64,000 nucleotides of DNA, taken from the NCBI GenBank assembly GCA_019096195.1, contig JAGTXK010000108.1:1-64000 (forward strand), in the 5' to 3' direction. Within the stretch, counting starts at the first letter, position 1, and every line of letters begins with the position of its first letter. The stretch is from Boletus sp. NGJ (Eukaryota; Basidiomycota; Agaricomycetes; Boletales; Boletaceae). Made by a program: the position numbers and the translations under genes. Below, piece by piece: positions 10,801 to 22,463 of the stretch. Under the pieces are notes generated by a model. The model was not told the origin of the DNA, did not search any database, and was given only the letters and a program-made list of their open reading frames with translations.

Positions 10801-11989
10801 CTACACATAGCCACAGTGTATGTACCAATGCAAAATGTCAGTGGGTGTGATAGTATATAGTGCTTTCATGAGAGTAATATAAATGTCTTCATCCAACATT
10901 TCTGTCATTACCAATTGGATATATTCATCATTCCTACGTGGTACTTCATCACAGAGAATGCCAGCTCAATTGGATTTAAATCAGGGGAATATGGAGGTAG
11001 AAACTTGTATTGCACACCTCTACATAATGTTAGCATATATTCACATATATAATACCACAAAACCACATACCTGGCCTGAATTGTGCTTTGAATGTCTGAG
11101 TGTTTGTGAATCTGGCAAATATCCATTACAATGATGGAATTGGGGCTAGGAAATGGTTCCATGTTGTCAAGCAAATGCTTAATGAATCACTGGAACATAT
11201 TATGGAATGAGCCTCCAATAATGTTAAAATGCAAAACACTGTCATTCAATGAAATGGCAGATAGAATGGAAAAGCTACACATTATCAGTAACATCTACAG
11301 ACTCAAGTATGCATAGCTTACTGCTGACCATGCACAAAAAATGCCTTCCACTGTGCTTTTGTGCCCTGAATTGATCAAGTGCAGCCATGATAAGTCATGC
11401 AATGATCTACAGGGCTTTTGTCAACAAAAACCAGCTATTTAGGCCAGTACAGACCAATTTATATGTGATACTCAAGCCACTTTTCTGCAGAACGTTCTGC
11501 TGCAACTTGTATGATCTAGAACAGTGAGAATCAGTAGAGGTAATAGGTAGAAAACCACTTACCTTTTTCATCGTCAATCCCTTGCTGCAGAACATTCTCC
11601 AGATGGTGGAACGTGAGACCTGAATGCCAGCTGATACAGTCAACATTTCTTGGAGTTTATCCAAGTACATATCCAGAGTCTTCTGGATGATACCAAGAAG
11701 AAACTGCAACAATTTGAATATCACTCAATATGAGGTTGTTGATTGATACTCTACATGACATACCTCGACATTGATATCTTGAAGGTGTCAATTATTGGAT
11801 CAATCACACTTGGCTGGTTGGTCTTCATTGGGGACCATACTAAACTTGTGGAAGTAAGCCAGGACACGTTGCACAGTGTGAGTTGAGACATTGAGTCCTG
11901 CAGAAATCTGTTCTTGATCCAGCATACATATATGATAGTCATACAACTGCCCATTGAATCTCAGAACATGTTTGTTTACCTTGAGGCAT
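10801..11989 (-). pseudogene. Module A DDE_3 (IS630/Tc1-type) transposase, spliced, decayed
   Basis: Fungal DDE_3-family transposase on the minus strand. The start was chosen at ATG 11989 because it begins MPQGKQTCSEIQWAVV, aligned with MRKGQKTSQEMQWAIV of module B. Then come a helix-turn-helix (QISAGLNVSTHTVQRVLAYF, about 11840-11900), a second binding domain (11590-11710) followed by a clear donor GTAAGTGG after ATGAAAAAG near 11570, the core with VMDICQIHKHSD (about 11090-11130) holding the middle Asp, an intron, and LPPYSPDLNPIELAFS with the catalytic Glu. The protein ends IHCGYV, stop at 10801. Several stops and frameshifts are present. It pairs with the accessory gene downstream. Confidence 0.8.
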
Positions 11990-12979
11990 GTCTTTCACAC
12001 CTTTTTCAGTGGCTAGATCCCATGTACAAGTGCAATAGGTGCATACCAAAGTATGCCACAACCACCAAAAATCAAAACTCTGAGATATTGGTATTTTGTC
12101 CCTGATTAACTTGAGCCTTGTTCTCTGGAGCATTCTGAGTTAAATGATATCTTTTCTGTGGAGTTCCAGTGGGGCATTGACATGCTACAGGGAGAGGAAG
12201 ATGGACATCAAATTTTTACTAAAATTCCTACACCACCAAGCTAGCCAAAAACTACAGTAATGTAGAGCCTGCAAAACTCACATTGTCCTTTGACCACACA
12301 CCAATGTCACTACCATTCCATGGCATGAATGACACACATCCATTACATGAGTCACCTATAGAGCTCCTCACAGGACTTTCCTCAGATGGTACCATTGCTT
12401 GCAAATGGATATTGAACATTGAGGATTCCATGGTGACTAAAATCCATGTGACAGGAATTTACTTGACATTAAGAACATGGCAAATACAAGCAGTGTGTGG
12501 AAGCTGTGGCTGACACTTGGAAACACTAACCACAGAGATATGTGAAATACAACGAAGACGATTTGACTAGTAGTCTTCCTCAACAGCAGAGGACCTGGAT
12601 ATGAAATGAATTAGAAGCAGAGGTGAAATGCGAGAGAAACTCCATGATGACTGCACAGGGGAAATACAAACAGAAACTGTGTCTGACTTGTCATTGTAAA
12701 CATAGTGACTATCCATCATTGGTGCATGTTGTTGTGTGCCTATTTCAGACTGAGGAGAAAGTATGGAAGTAGCAATATTGAATTATACTTGCAAAGCAAT
12801 GAAAACAACACCAATGTCTCACTAGTACTTTGCCTTTTATGATGTTGAAAGAGCATTGTAAATGATGTGAGAGGTTCACATTCATATATGAGGGTGGGTA
12901 GTACCCAGATGGGGGTTGGCTGGACAGATGGTTGGTCCTTCTAAACACCTTATTCCTTGTGCTTCATTTAGAGTTCTTA
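11990..12979. other. Upstream flank of module A, no gene recognised
   Basis: CpG-poor sequence with short open frames such as 12283-12513 (76 codons, plus) and 12745-12948 (minus). No domain, tandem repeat or RNA signature was recognised. The outer end of the module A transposon should lie here, but I could not find a convincing inverted repeat by eye. Confidence 0.3.
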
Positions 12980-13420
12980 ATTGAGTTCTGATCCTGCATA
13001 AGAGATGTCAGCAGAGGTGAGCCAACAGCCAGAGACATACAGAACTATGTCTGCCATCAGAATGTGTATGAGTCCTATTGACGCAATGAGTTATTGTCCG
13101 TTCCCGACCAGGCTTTGAAATGGGATATGCAACCTCATCAACCTCCCTGGACTCAGAATCATCCAATGGACCAAAGGCTTGGTATCAGTGCAATAGCAGC
13201 ATTCTTGTTCAACTGTGGGTGGTGAGTGCCTGAGACAATAAAAGAAAAAAGGGTTGAGCATAACTACCCAAGCTTCAAAGAGATATAACAGGATTCACAA
13301 GAACAGCCAACCTGCACACATATATGAATGTCGGTGTGCAGACATATACATTTGACCAGACTTTAACTGCACTGTTGATGGGAGCATGTTGGATTTTGGG
13401 CGGAGCATGTTGCAAGTTGG
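12980..13420 (+). repeat. Repeat X, copy 1 (CpG-poor)
   Basis: Diverged direct copy of 28415-29150. Shared blocks include TGAGTTCTGAT, CAGAATCATCCAA/CGGAATCATCCAA, TTGGTATCAGTG, GCAGCATTCTTG, AACAGCCAACCTGCACACATAT and the TTTTGGGCGGAGCATG end. CpG sites in the 28 kb copy are TpG or CpA here. On the right it stops where the 5' end of a DDE_3 element begins (about 13421). At 29 kb repeat X instead continues into repeat R2, which leads to the WD40 gene in the 24-25 kb copy. Confidence 0.7.
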
Positions 13421-13735
13421 TTTATTTACTGTACTTTTTACATAAGTTGTCCACATGGGAAAATTGATCTTCAAAATATGTTCTATCTTTCATCAACTCT
13501 GCCTACTCAACCACTCACCAGATTTCATCAGAAAGGATACCATTTGACCCAGATATGACCAGTGATCCTATTTTGTATTGTCCAATTGAGATTGAATGAA
13601 TTTCAGTGTTTTTGATGTTTTCAGGTTCAGAGTACTGTGCTGCAGAAGGCTACTGACCTCCAACAGTCTTGTAGGCATGTGGAAAGGCCAGAAAACCAGC
13701 CAAGAGATGCAATGGGCAATTATACAACAGATCCC
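13421..13735 (+). mobile_element. 5' end relic of a module-B type DDE_3 transposon
   Basis: About 315 bp, an inverted copy of 24440-24737. It starts TTACTGTACTTTTTACAT and includes the untranslated leader and the first codons MWKGQKTSQEMQWAII of the transposase, which match the start of the module B transposase. After about 13735 the similarity ends. CpG sites of the 24 kb copy (for example TTTCGTCGG) are decayed (TTTCATCAG). Confidence 0.75.
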
Positions 13736-13789
13736 AACCCCCTAGGACTTATATCCCCACAACATGCAAGGAATTATGTATCTTGAACA

Positions 13790-13955
13790 ATCAGCAGAAT
13801 ACATTCAGACTCAGAGGCATGAAAGGAGCTTCAACAAATGCTAAATGAGGACAAGCTTCTAGATGTGCTTCTGGTCTTCATCAATAAGCAAGATCTTTCC
13901 AATGTAATGAATGTTAGATCTCAGACAACAAACATGGTATATTCAGGTGAGTACT
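13790..13955 (+). pseudogene. ADP-ribosylation factor (Arf GTPase) gene fragment
   Basis: One frame reads KELQQMLNEDKLLDVLLVF then INKQDLSNVMNV, the stretch of Arf around guanine-recognition motif G4 (NKQD). In Arf proteins this is ELxxMLxEDELRDAxLLVF followed by xNKQDLPNAMN. It continues RSQTTNMVYSG, resembling the SLRxRxWYIQ part after a gap. An in-frame TGA just before KELQQ sits where Arf has Arg, compatible with CGA to TGA decay. Only about 50 residues of roughly 180 remain and the GTP-binding P-loop is absent, so it is a dead fragment. It lies directly after a transposon 5' end, so capture by or debris of a mobile element is likely. Confidence 0.7.
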
Positions 13956-13959
13956 AGAT

Positions 13960-15390
13960 GTACTATGATGTCGAAAGACTGGTTGATCTGGACTAATCCC
14001 AGCTGAAAATCAGGAATGTGTTTTGGAGATTTGTAAGTAACTTATTAGATGATGGGATCTTGAGTGATTTACAACCTACATCAATAGGTGGAACCTCAGA
14101 GGGGATAAATTAGAGTAGATATATAATGAACAGATTCTCGTCTCCTTCACCCATCACCCTCTCTGTTGAACTTGATGTGCACTGTTGCAATCATCAAAAT
14201 GCATGCTTTGGAACAGTGCCTCAAAATCAAGCCCTGTATCCTCAAGGCCAACTTTGAAGTAAGTGTTCAATTTCAGATGTTCCCAGTCAAGACAATGTAC
14301 TTCTAAATGTGTTCCACTGATAATGCAGTGGCATGTGTACCCCCTGGCAGATCCACTATCCATGATGGACATGGGTACTTACCAAAATATATTCACAGAT
14401 AGTCAAGGAATGACAGATGGAGTTCAACACTGAGATGGATCCAGAGACATTCTATGAGTTGTTCAGCAACAATGCTCAATTTCTTGGTGAGTGAGTTTCC
14501 ACATTTAATACCTGCTTCCTAGCTTTACTCATGCCCAAATATAGATGTGTGCTTCTTTTCTGGCAGCGTCACAGGCTGCCCAAGCCCCAACCATAATGCT
14601 GCTGCTTTCATCAATCTCAGTGTGATCACCAGTGGTGCTGTCAACATCACACTGATTGTCTCTGCATATTTATGGCCTGAAATGCCCAAAAATGTCTTCA
14701 CTTGCTCCTTCTCCCTCTCTTTCTCTGCCACCTCATTTCCTTTGACCTTGCACAGCAGAGGAATATGCCCAGTGCTTGCCAATGACATGTGTGCCTTCAC
14801 TTCAGTTCGAGGCTTGCTGTCCATAGAGAGGCCTTGCTGGAGGAGTGTGGCTCTGGTGAGACATGGTATGATATTGGGGGGTAGGTGTGTCTTCAAGTTG
14901 GGGAGCAGATGTACATGAAACTGACCTTTTCCAGAAAAGGAATTGGATCCAATGAGGCTACATGGAGTACTGAAAAATCCAGGCCCACACGCATCTGAGA
15001 AACCAGGTGAGGGAGAGAGCATATGCATGGACCCAATGGACATCTCAAGACCAAGCTGGAATGTCTCAAACACCACAGAATCAACAGAATGGATTGACCC
15101 ACAATTGAATTCACGATTGCCTGCAACACAGAGACAGGAAATGGAGGACTGAAGATGAAGAGTGCTGAAATCAACATTTTGGCTTGTGCCTCACTTTTTG
15201 CTTCAATGATGGCACCATTAAAGGAGGGAAGGAGAGACAAGAGGATGGGAATGGCACATCAGTTCTTGAGGACATATATCCAAATGGGACTGCTGATGAA
15301 AGTGTTCAAGTAATAGGCAGATGTGTAACTTTTCTGCAAAATCAGTATTGTATTCAAGATGTAGATGTGTGAAATACATGAAAACTAAAT
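13960..15390. other. Unassigned CpG-poor region
   Basis: Open frames at 14525-15076 (minus, 183 codons) and 14547-14918 (plus, 123 codons) overlap on opposite strands, so at most one is real. A plus-strand block from about 14400 shows a possible exon end at GGTGAGTGAG, and 15184-15372 has a short hydrophilic frame. No family was recognised. Confidence 0.25.
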
Positions 15391-17520
15391 CTAAGGACTA
15401 TTGTTTTGAGACACTACCCATTTTCCTGAGTTGATAGCATTCAGGTCAGCTAAAATATATTGCATGATTGTAAATGCAATGCCTGTCTTGACTCCCAGCC
15501 ATTCTTCTAGATGAGAAGGCTGAATAACTGGAAGTATGAGTTGAGATAAACAAGTGAAACCCCTATCCTTTAGAATATCTCCAAATGGCACAAATATAAC
15601 CCCATCCCTGTTGCATTGGTCATGGCAATCAAGGGATTTGAATTAAGAGGCAATGTCTGGGATTTTGGATATATTGACATTGATTTGAAATGGAGACAAA
15701 GAATGTGTGTTGTTGCCAGATAAAATTGCACCCTGAGACATTGGTGATGTGCTTTAATCTCCCTGTGAGCCTTGCTGAGATTCTGGTCTGGAAGCAAATG
15801 GATATCCAGAGCCTTGGTATCCAGAAGGATTCTATGGCGGTTTTATGAAAACCTGAGGGAGGGGCTGAACATAGCCACCATATGGTCCACCTGGCTCTGT
15901 GAATCCCATTTGGCCCATTGGGTGGCCAAAATCTGGCTGCTGAGGGAAAGCAACATTTGTGGTGCAGGATCAAGGCTTTGCATCGTAAAAGTGGATTGTA
16001 GAGGGCTTGTTATCAATCGTTGCTATTCTGCCAATTATTTCTACCACCCACAACATGATGTTACAATGAGTAAGTGGATAGCAAACACTACCCCCTACTG
16101 GGGAATAGCAGTACATTGGGCTTTCAGGTCCTTTCGAATGCCTCTGGCATGTCCAACATTCTCGTAGCTTTCTAATTATCTCTTCATGCTCATTTGATCC
16201 CCTTGAGGATGTCAGATGATGCTGTATTTGAACCTTTTGCTTTGCCACCTGCTGCTGCTGTCCACATATTTGTGTGCTAGTAAGAGGAAATGGTTAGCTT
16301 GAACATATAAATGATGATACTACATTGTAACATACAGCAGCATGCCCATCACTGGAACTTTGTACATTACCACTGCCTTGACCATCATTGCCCACAGCTT
16401 TGAAATATACAATGACCTTTTTTATGGGGTGTGTTGATGGCTTTCCACTGGTAAGACACTGTGGTACAACAAGTGCTTGTAACTAAGCCTTGAAGAGATC
16501 AAGTTCATCACTGGTCTGAATGGAAGTAGCACCATCTTTCTGCTTCTCAGAATCCAGCCGGTACCATAGAATGATACAATCAGGAAAGAGTTTGAGTTTC
16601 TCAGCAATGATGGTGTGGAGATTACAAAGTGAGATTTCAGACAGTATTGTAAATGGAGAATTGGTACCATCTCGATGAACTGCACATTGGATCATAAAAG
16701 CTAGTGAAAAAAAAAACAAGGTAAGTATGGTATATCACAATAGAACTTGGTATCTACAACATGTTTCAGGATCATATGACTTAGATCCTTTCAATTGAGT
16801 CACTGTTTTCATTAAAGGGTATTGGATTGGTATCTGTGGTTTTTTCTCTTAGCAAAACCTATTTCCTGGGCTTTCCAAGTTTGCGCTGCTCAAACTTGGT
16901 ATTCCATCTCATCAGAGTTGCCAGAACCAGAATTGTCTGAGTCTGACCCAGAGTCCTCATCATTGATCAAGTTGAGATCAAAATATTCTTCAGCTTGACT
17001 CTCATCATCAACTTCCATCTCCATATCAGACTGAACATCTGTCACCACACTCATGAGCTCACCCACCTGCATAGCAGGCAGATTTGAGAAAAACAAGGGA
17101 TTGGAGGGAGAGTAGTCGTAGTATTTGTAATCCTCTTCTTCAATAGCTTTGAGTACATTAGCCTGAGATGGCAGTGGTTGAAACTCAATGGAAAGTGACT
17201 TCAAGTTCGTGTTTGATCAAGAGATTGCAATGTCAAATCTACAGTAGATGATTGATTCTAACTCTAAGCATTGCCAGATCTGTGTTTTCAAAACTTAGTG
17301 ACCTCTGCTGAGTCTTGAAGGTTGTGAGGTGGAGTACTTGTGGACCAAGAACAAATGCTTGGGGCTGGAATACAAGCATTCTTGAATCCAGCACCTATGC
17401 ACTGCTGACATGCATGCTTTCCAGGTAAGTACTGGCAACCTTGTTTCTTGTTTTTACAGCTGTGCAGGTTCTGGGTTTCTCTCCCATACCTAATAATATT
17501 ATTTTGTATCATAAGCATCT
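15391..17520 (-). pseudogene. Module B accessory gene: Cys6 cluster, PB1-like and SAM-like protein
   Basis: Second and more complete copy of the module A accessory gene. From the N-terminus: Cys cluster (17380-17460, GCQYLPGKHACQQC then GFKNAC; the first Cys pair is visible only in a shifted frame, so one base is lost or a splice is missed); acidic exon 16890-17204 (about 25% Asp and Glu, with a Ser/Asp tail); beta-grasp segment 16483-16719 (ending ATSIQTSDELDLF, aligned with STSINNNEEFNIF of copy A); CWTCQRHSKG and MYCYSPVGGSVCYPLTH at 15970-16248, possibly a metal site; a Gly/Pro/Gln-rich spacer (15750-15960); and a SAM-like C-terminus 15391-15591 (GFTCLSQL, HLEEWLGVKTGIAFTIMQY, LADLNAINSGKWV). 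I know this architecture only as an uncharacterised multicopy protein of mushroom-forming fungi. It lies just downstream of the module B transposase, same strand. Confidence 0.65.
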
Positions 17521-18530
17521 TGAAACCATTGAAGAAATTTTATCTTTTTCCATTATACTTTGGGCTGACTTCACCACATGCAAGCAGCACATTGCTAGGT
17601 AGACTAAATCTATTACCACATGTCATAGATCATGTATTATTGACAAGAGGGAAAGACTTGATTGATGAGAAAAAACTACACTATTGGACATACTAATCAA
17701 ACATATCCACAGTGAGAATACCATTCATAGACATTCTCTGGTGTAATCATACATAATGCACGCACTAAAGTGAAATATATGTCTTCGTCTTCCAATTGAG
17801 TCATCACCAATTGTGTATAATCACCATTTCTGTGCAGGTGATATTTCATTGCTGAGAATGCAAGTTCAATAGGATTGAGGTCTGGGGAATATGGTGGAAG
17901 AAACTCACACCACATTCCACTGCATGAAAATAAGATGGCACAATCATGATGATATACAATACAACTTACCTTGCCCCAATCATTTCCTAAATGTCTGAAT
18001 GCTTATGAATTTTGCAATTGTCCATAACAAGGACAGAATTTGGAGCTGGAAATCATTGCATCTTTATAAGTAGGCCTTTGATAAAATTTGAAAATGTTTC
18101 AGTACAAAACAACCCTTCTACAATGTTGCAATGCATGATACCATCATATAGAGATAGCGCAGGAAGAACAGAGAAGCTTTTATCAAGTTAGTAACAATCT
18201 CGACATTGGAAAAAAAAAACATACTGATGCCCTCATACAAAAAATGCCTTCTATTGTGCTTTGGTTCCTCAAATCAACCATGCACATCCATTATTCATAG
18301 TGTTATGTTTCCTATGCGGACTTTCTTTTCTTTTCTTCCTCTGATGTATCTTTCTTCCTTTGTCCTTCTCATCACACCGTTCTAGTCCTGTGTGACCACC
18401 TACCAGTTCCTCAATTCTCTTCCTCATGTACCAATACGTACATGGAACCTCTTCTCTTTCCATTTCCCACTCCAACAGGTCTCCGCTCCTGATCTTCTTT
18501 TTATCTCTGTCTATTACCATTTTGAGATCT

Positions 18531-18664
18531 TATTGAACACAGTAGGACTCAGTCACTGTAGTAGACAGTTACTGAGGTGTGTAGCATATGAAAAGAGAAC
18601 AACTATGGTCCAACATAATTATGTAATCAGTGTACTACCATTTGTATCATATAGAAATCCTACA
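18531..18664 (-). repeat. Copia LTR, 3' copy
   Basis: 134 bp, TATTGAACACAG to ATCCTACA on the plus strand. Differs from 22464-22597 at 6 positions, 5 of them transitions. Confidence 0.93.
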
Positions 18665-18673
18665 CCCCCCCTC
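18665..18673 (-). other. Copia polypurine tract
   Basis: A run of GAGGGGGGG on the minus strand directly upstream of the 3' LTR, the expected site of plus-strand DNA priming. Confidence 0.75.
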
Positions 18674-20195
18674 AAACGGAAGGGCGTAGGCCAAGTTCGA
18701 AGGCAAAATGTTTCGCTTTGACACTTGGAAGTGCCTTAGTAAGAGTATCTGCAATCATGTTATTAGTAGGGCAGTATAGAAAACAAATGTGACCTTGTTC
18801 GACAGTGAAACAAATGAAATGGTATTGTATATCAATATGTTTAGTGCGTGCATGAAAACTACCGCGCATGTCAATCTCATGTGATCTTCATCCCTAGGAG
18901 TCAACTGATGGGTCCTAGATCTGTGATATGAAAGCACGAGCCGATTTTGGCTTTGAAGGCTTTGATGAGTTTCTTTGAGCTCCCTGTGACTGTACAGTCA
19001 TCTACATGAGACGCTAAAATTAAAATGTGCACACTGGTGAGCACAACAAATATTCCCCAGTCAGCTTCCATCCACTTGAACCCTAATTTGGCTAACTTCT
19101 TCGATAGTCATAGATATCATTTAAGAGCACCTCGTTTAGATCCATAGAGGGCGATGCAGAGCTTGGTGATGAGGTCGCGGCCGTGTTTGTCAAATCCGGG
19201 TGGTAGTTCCATGTAGATTATTTCATTGTCATCTAATTTCCCATTGAGGAAAGTGCTGTGGAAGTCAAAGACATTGATGTTCCAGTCTTGACAAGCTGTG
19301 ATCGCGAGGATGAGATGGATAGATGAGAGCCATGTGATGGGTGCATATGTTCCATTGTAGTCGACGCCGAGTTGCTGTGTGAAACCATGCGCTACTAGGC
19401 ATGCCTTGTACTTGTCAACTTCGCTGGCTGCATTCTTCTTTATTTTGAAGACCCATTTGCAGCTGACTATGTTTGACTTTGCAGGTCATTTGACAATGCC
19501 CCAGGTGTGCACATTGTCAAGGCTCTTCAACTCGGCATTTATTGCTTCATCCCACTTTGCCCAATCTAGTCTTCTTTGCACTTCTGCTATTGTCGCTGGC
19601 TCCAATGCTTCCATATCAGTGACTCTGGCTACCATGGCATACGCCGCTCTATCGTCGTCAAATTCCCATGCACCCATGGCTGCGCCATTATCGATGGAGT
19701 TATTGGTATTGCCGTTCTCACTGCAGTCATTGCTTGCACCTCCACTCCTTCCTTTCTCACTCCCACTCTGGACAGCTTGGATACCTCAAGGAAAGGGTGG
19801 GCCACCTGTTTGTCCATCATGGGTACCGAGCTGATTGCGCAGTGCTTGTAGGTAGGGTGATTCCATTCGCTTTTGGCTCGAATGTCTTAGCTCGTTTTGA
19901 GGTGCCAGTATCCAAAGTTGGCACCTAGGTGGTTGTTGTGTGGTGCATCTGGGACTGGAGGGATCTTTGGGGCTTCAGATATGTTCGTTTCCTGTGTGTC
20001 TCAAGCGATTGGCTGACGATTTTTGTTCACCTGCTCATTCTCCCTTTCACTCGTGATGTCAACAGGGCCAGTGGCGGCATTGTCATGGTGTTGAAACGTC
20101 ATGTTGTGCTCAACTGAAACGGTGTGGCGGTCTGCAAGATAAATGCGATGGGCTCCACTGTTGGGATCATACCCAACCCAGTGGCCCTTGCGCGC

Positions 20196-21098
20196 TCACA
20201 TGTCAAGCTTCGAGCCGTTCATGTCGTGTACCCAGCAGTGTCCTCCCCACACAGGTAAGTTTCCTATGTTTGGCTTCTTGTTATGCAGCATCTCATATGG
20301 TGTTTTGCTGTTGAGTGCTCGTGTCGCTGACCTATTCTTTACCCAGAGGGTATGCAAGATAGCCTCGCCCCACAGCGTTTTAGGCAGTCCACTAGCATGT
20401 AAGACCACATGTACCCATTCGATCAAGGTTCGGTTTAGGCGTTCCGCGACACCGTTGTGTTGTGGGGTATCGTGAGTGGTGAGTTTTCGCTCTGTACCCT
20501 TGGCTTTCAAATGATGAGTAAACTCATCGCTCAGGTACTCCCCCCCACGATTCGACCTCAACTGTTTAATGTCGGTGTTGTGCTGGTTTTTCACCCAAGC
20601 CTCATATTGGCGGTATGCCTCGAACGTTTCGGACTTGGCCGTTAAAAGGTACAGGTGGGTGTAACATGTGTGATCGTCTGTGAACGAGCAGTAGTAGATC
20701 TTCTTCGATGGCATTTGCATTGGTGACAGTCCCCACAGGTCGGTGTGTATTTCATCACTGAAGTTATTGCTACGTTTTGGGTCACGATCCTTCCCTATAG
20801 GTTTCTGTGTCGCTTTTCCATACTCACATGCTTCACATTGGCCCATAGAGGTATGGTCCAGGTGTAGTTTCACACTGGTAATCATGCCTTTGGCTAGCAT
20901 TTTGCGAATGGTGGGTGTGCTGATATGGGATAGTTGTATGTGCAATTCCTCCATGGTGAGTATTTTGTCAGTTTTTACGACACCTGCAAACAGGGTAGGG
21001 TATTGATTGTGGGTTCTATAGAGGCCGTTTTCGAGCAGTACTTCACCAAGCATGTGCTTTTTCGAGTTGAAGATTCGAAGAGACTTATTATGGAACAA
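20196..21098 (-). pseudogene. Copia integrase region (fossil)
   Basis: A 300-codon open frame with the GAG-pre-integrase zinc-binding part (LHIQLSHIST ... CEACEYGK, His and Cys spaced as in HHCC) and the integrase core (HTDLWGLSPMQ, FTDDHTCY, NGVAERLNRTLIE). This is the best-kept part of the element. It is part of a broken fossil. Confidence 0.85.
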
Positions 21099-21122
21099 GG
21101 CAGTGTAGTTTGCACTGGCGAG

Positions 21123-22274
21123 TCAGCTGATCGAGACAAGGGTAACCTTCATAGACAGCGCATATAAGACATCCTTCAAGAGGATGCGGGACTTCCGTTC
21201 ACTGTTGGATAAGTAGATATGAAGGTTCCCTTTTCCAATTGCATTGAATGTGCGATTGTCAGCTGACCGTATTGGTTTGGGTGGGATAGTCTTGAAGTCG
21301 ATGAAGTGATTGCGAGCTGGTGACATGTGCTGTGATGCACCACTGTCATACAGTTCAGTGACTTCACTCGATGGTGTGGTACCGTCATGTACGAGCATTG
21401 CATAGCTCAGGAATGGTAAGGATAGTTCGTTGTCATGTGTTTCAGACTCAGATATTTCTGCGAGCCATACACCGGTGTTCGCCTTTGGTGATGACTTCCC
21501 CTTGCCGTTCTGTGAATCTTTCAACTTCTTTCCCCACAACTTCCAACTCTTTGGGGCTTGGCCTTCCTTGCCTCCTCCTTCCTCCCAGCAGTCTTTGTCT
21601 CGATGACCTGTCCAACCACAATTGCCACATTCACCAGTGTAGCGCTCGCGCTTCTTGCCCTTTCCCTTTTTGGATGAGTCAGCATTGAATGCAGTGTCAT
21701 TGGATGGTTTCACTTTCGACTTGCCAGAGTCTTGTAGGGCGAGGCAGTCGTATTCATCAGTGACAAGGTCAAGAAGGGTGTCGGACGAGATAGTTGTATT
21801 ATTGAGTTTTATGGTTGATGAGATGGAGGATAGGATGGAGTTGTACGAGCGAGGTAAGGATGCACAGACAATGCCGAAAAGGTCTTGTTCTGAGACAGGA
21901 TTTCTGATGGTAGTGAGTTTTTCATGCAATACTAGGACTTTGTTTATGTGTGTGCGCGCATCACCACCTTCCTTCAGCTTCACCTCATTGAGTTGCCATC
22001 TCAGCTTAGTACCTATGACCAGTGACCGCTTTTCAAACATCGCTGCCAAGGCTTCGTAGAACTCTTGTGTGGTTTTCTTCTGCATGAGACGCATGCAGAG
22101 AGTATTAGGGAGTGTGGTCAGGATAATGTGACAGGCTGTAGCATCCTTCTTTTGCCATTCAATCATGTCTGTCTCATACTTCTCGGCTTCAAGTTTCTTC
22201 TCTGCTATGGTTGGTTTTCCACATTTGAAATTTGCCGAGTGACAGGTCCGTTGGTAGACTTTTGGTTCCATCAA
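21123..22274 (-). pseudogene. Copia gag and protease region (fossil)
   Basis: A 383-codon open frame. The gag part (UBN2-like, TTLPNTLCMRLM, LVLHEKLTTI) covers residues about 30-180. A CCHC zinc knuckle follows at about 210-230. The protease active-site motif YDSGASQHM lies near residue 310. Starting upstream at the PBS side, this is the 5' part of the element on the minus strand. Confidence 0.88.
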
Positions 22275-22451
22275 GGTAACTGCTCAGGTCTTGCGTTTGG
22301 AGTGCACAAGTGAGTCAGAATTTCCAAGAGGTCCATTCTTTTCCAGTGGTGTCGAGTTTGGGAAGTTTAAAATCTTCTGGCTTCAACAAGGACATGGTTT
22401 CAGGTCTTCAAGTTGGATTTCTACTTTTGGTCTACTCAGGCTTTCAAGCCA

Positions 22452-22463
22452 GGGCTCATAACC
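22452..22463 (-). other. Copia primer-binding site, half-tRNA type
   Basis: Directly next to the 5' LTR the minus strand reads GGTTATGAGCCC. Its complement GGGCTCATAACC is the anticodon stem-loop of initiator Met tRNA (CAT anticodon). Use of the cleaved 5' half of this tRNA is known for Drosophila copia and yeast Ty5. Confidence 0.75.

Noticed and set aside
14525-15076. 183-codon minus-strand frame
   Set aside because: An equally good plus-strand frame overlaps it and neither has a known domain; kept only as an unassigned region.
22452-22463. Part of an initiator Met tRNA gene (GGGCTCATAACC)
   Set aside because: No acceptor stem, D arm or T arm is present around it; its place beside the LTR explains it as a primer-binding site.
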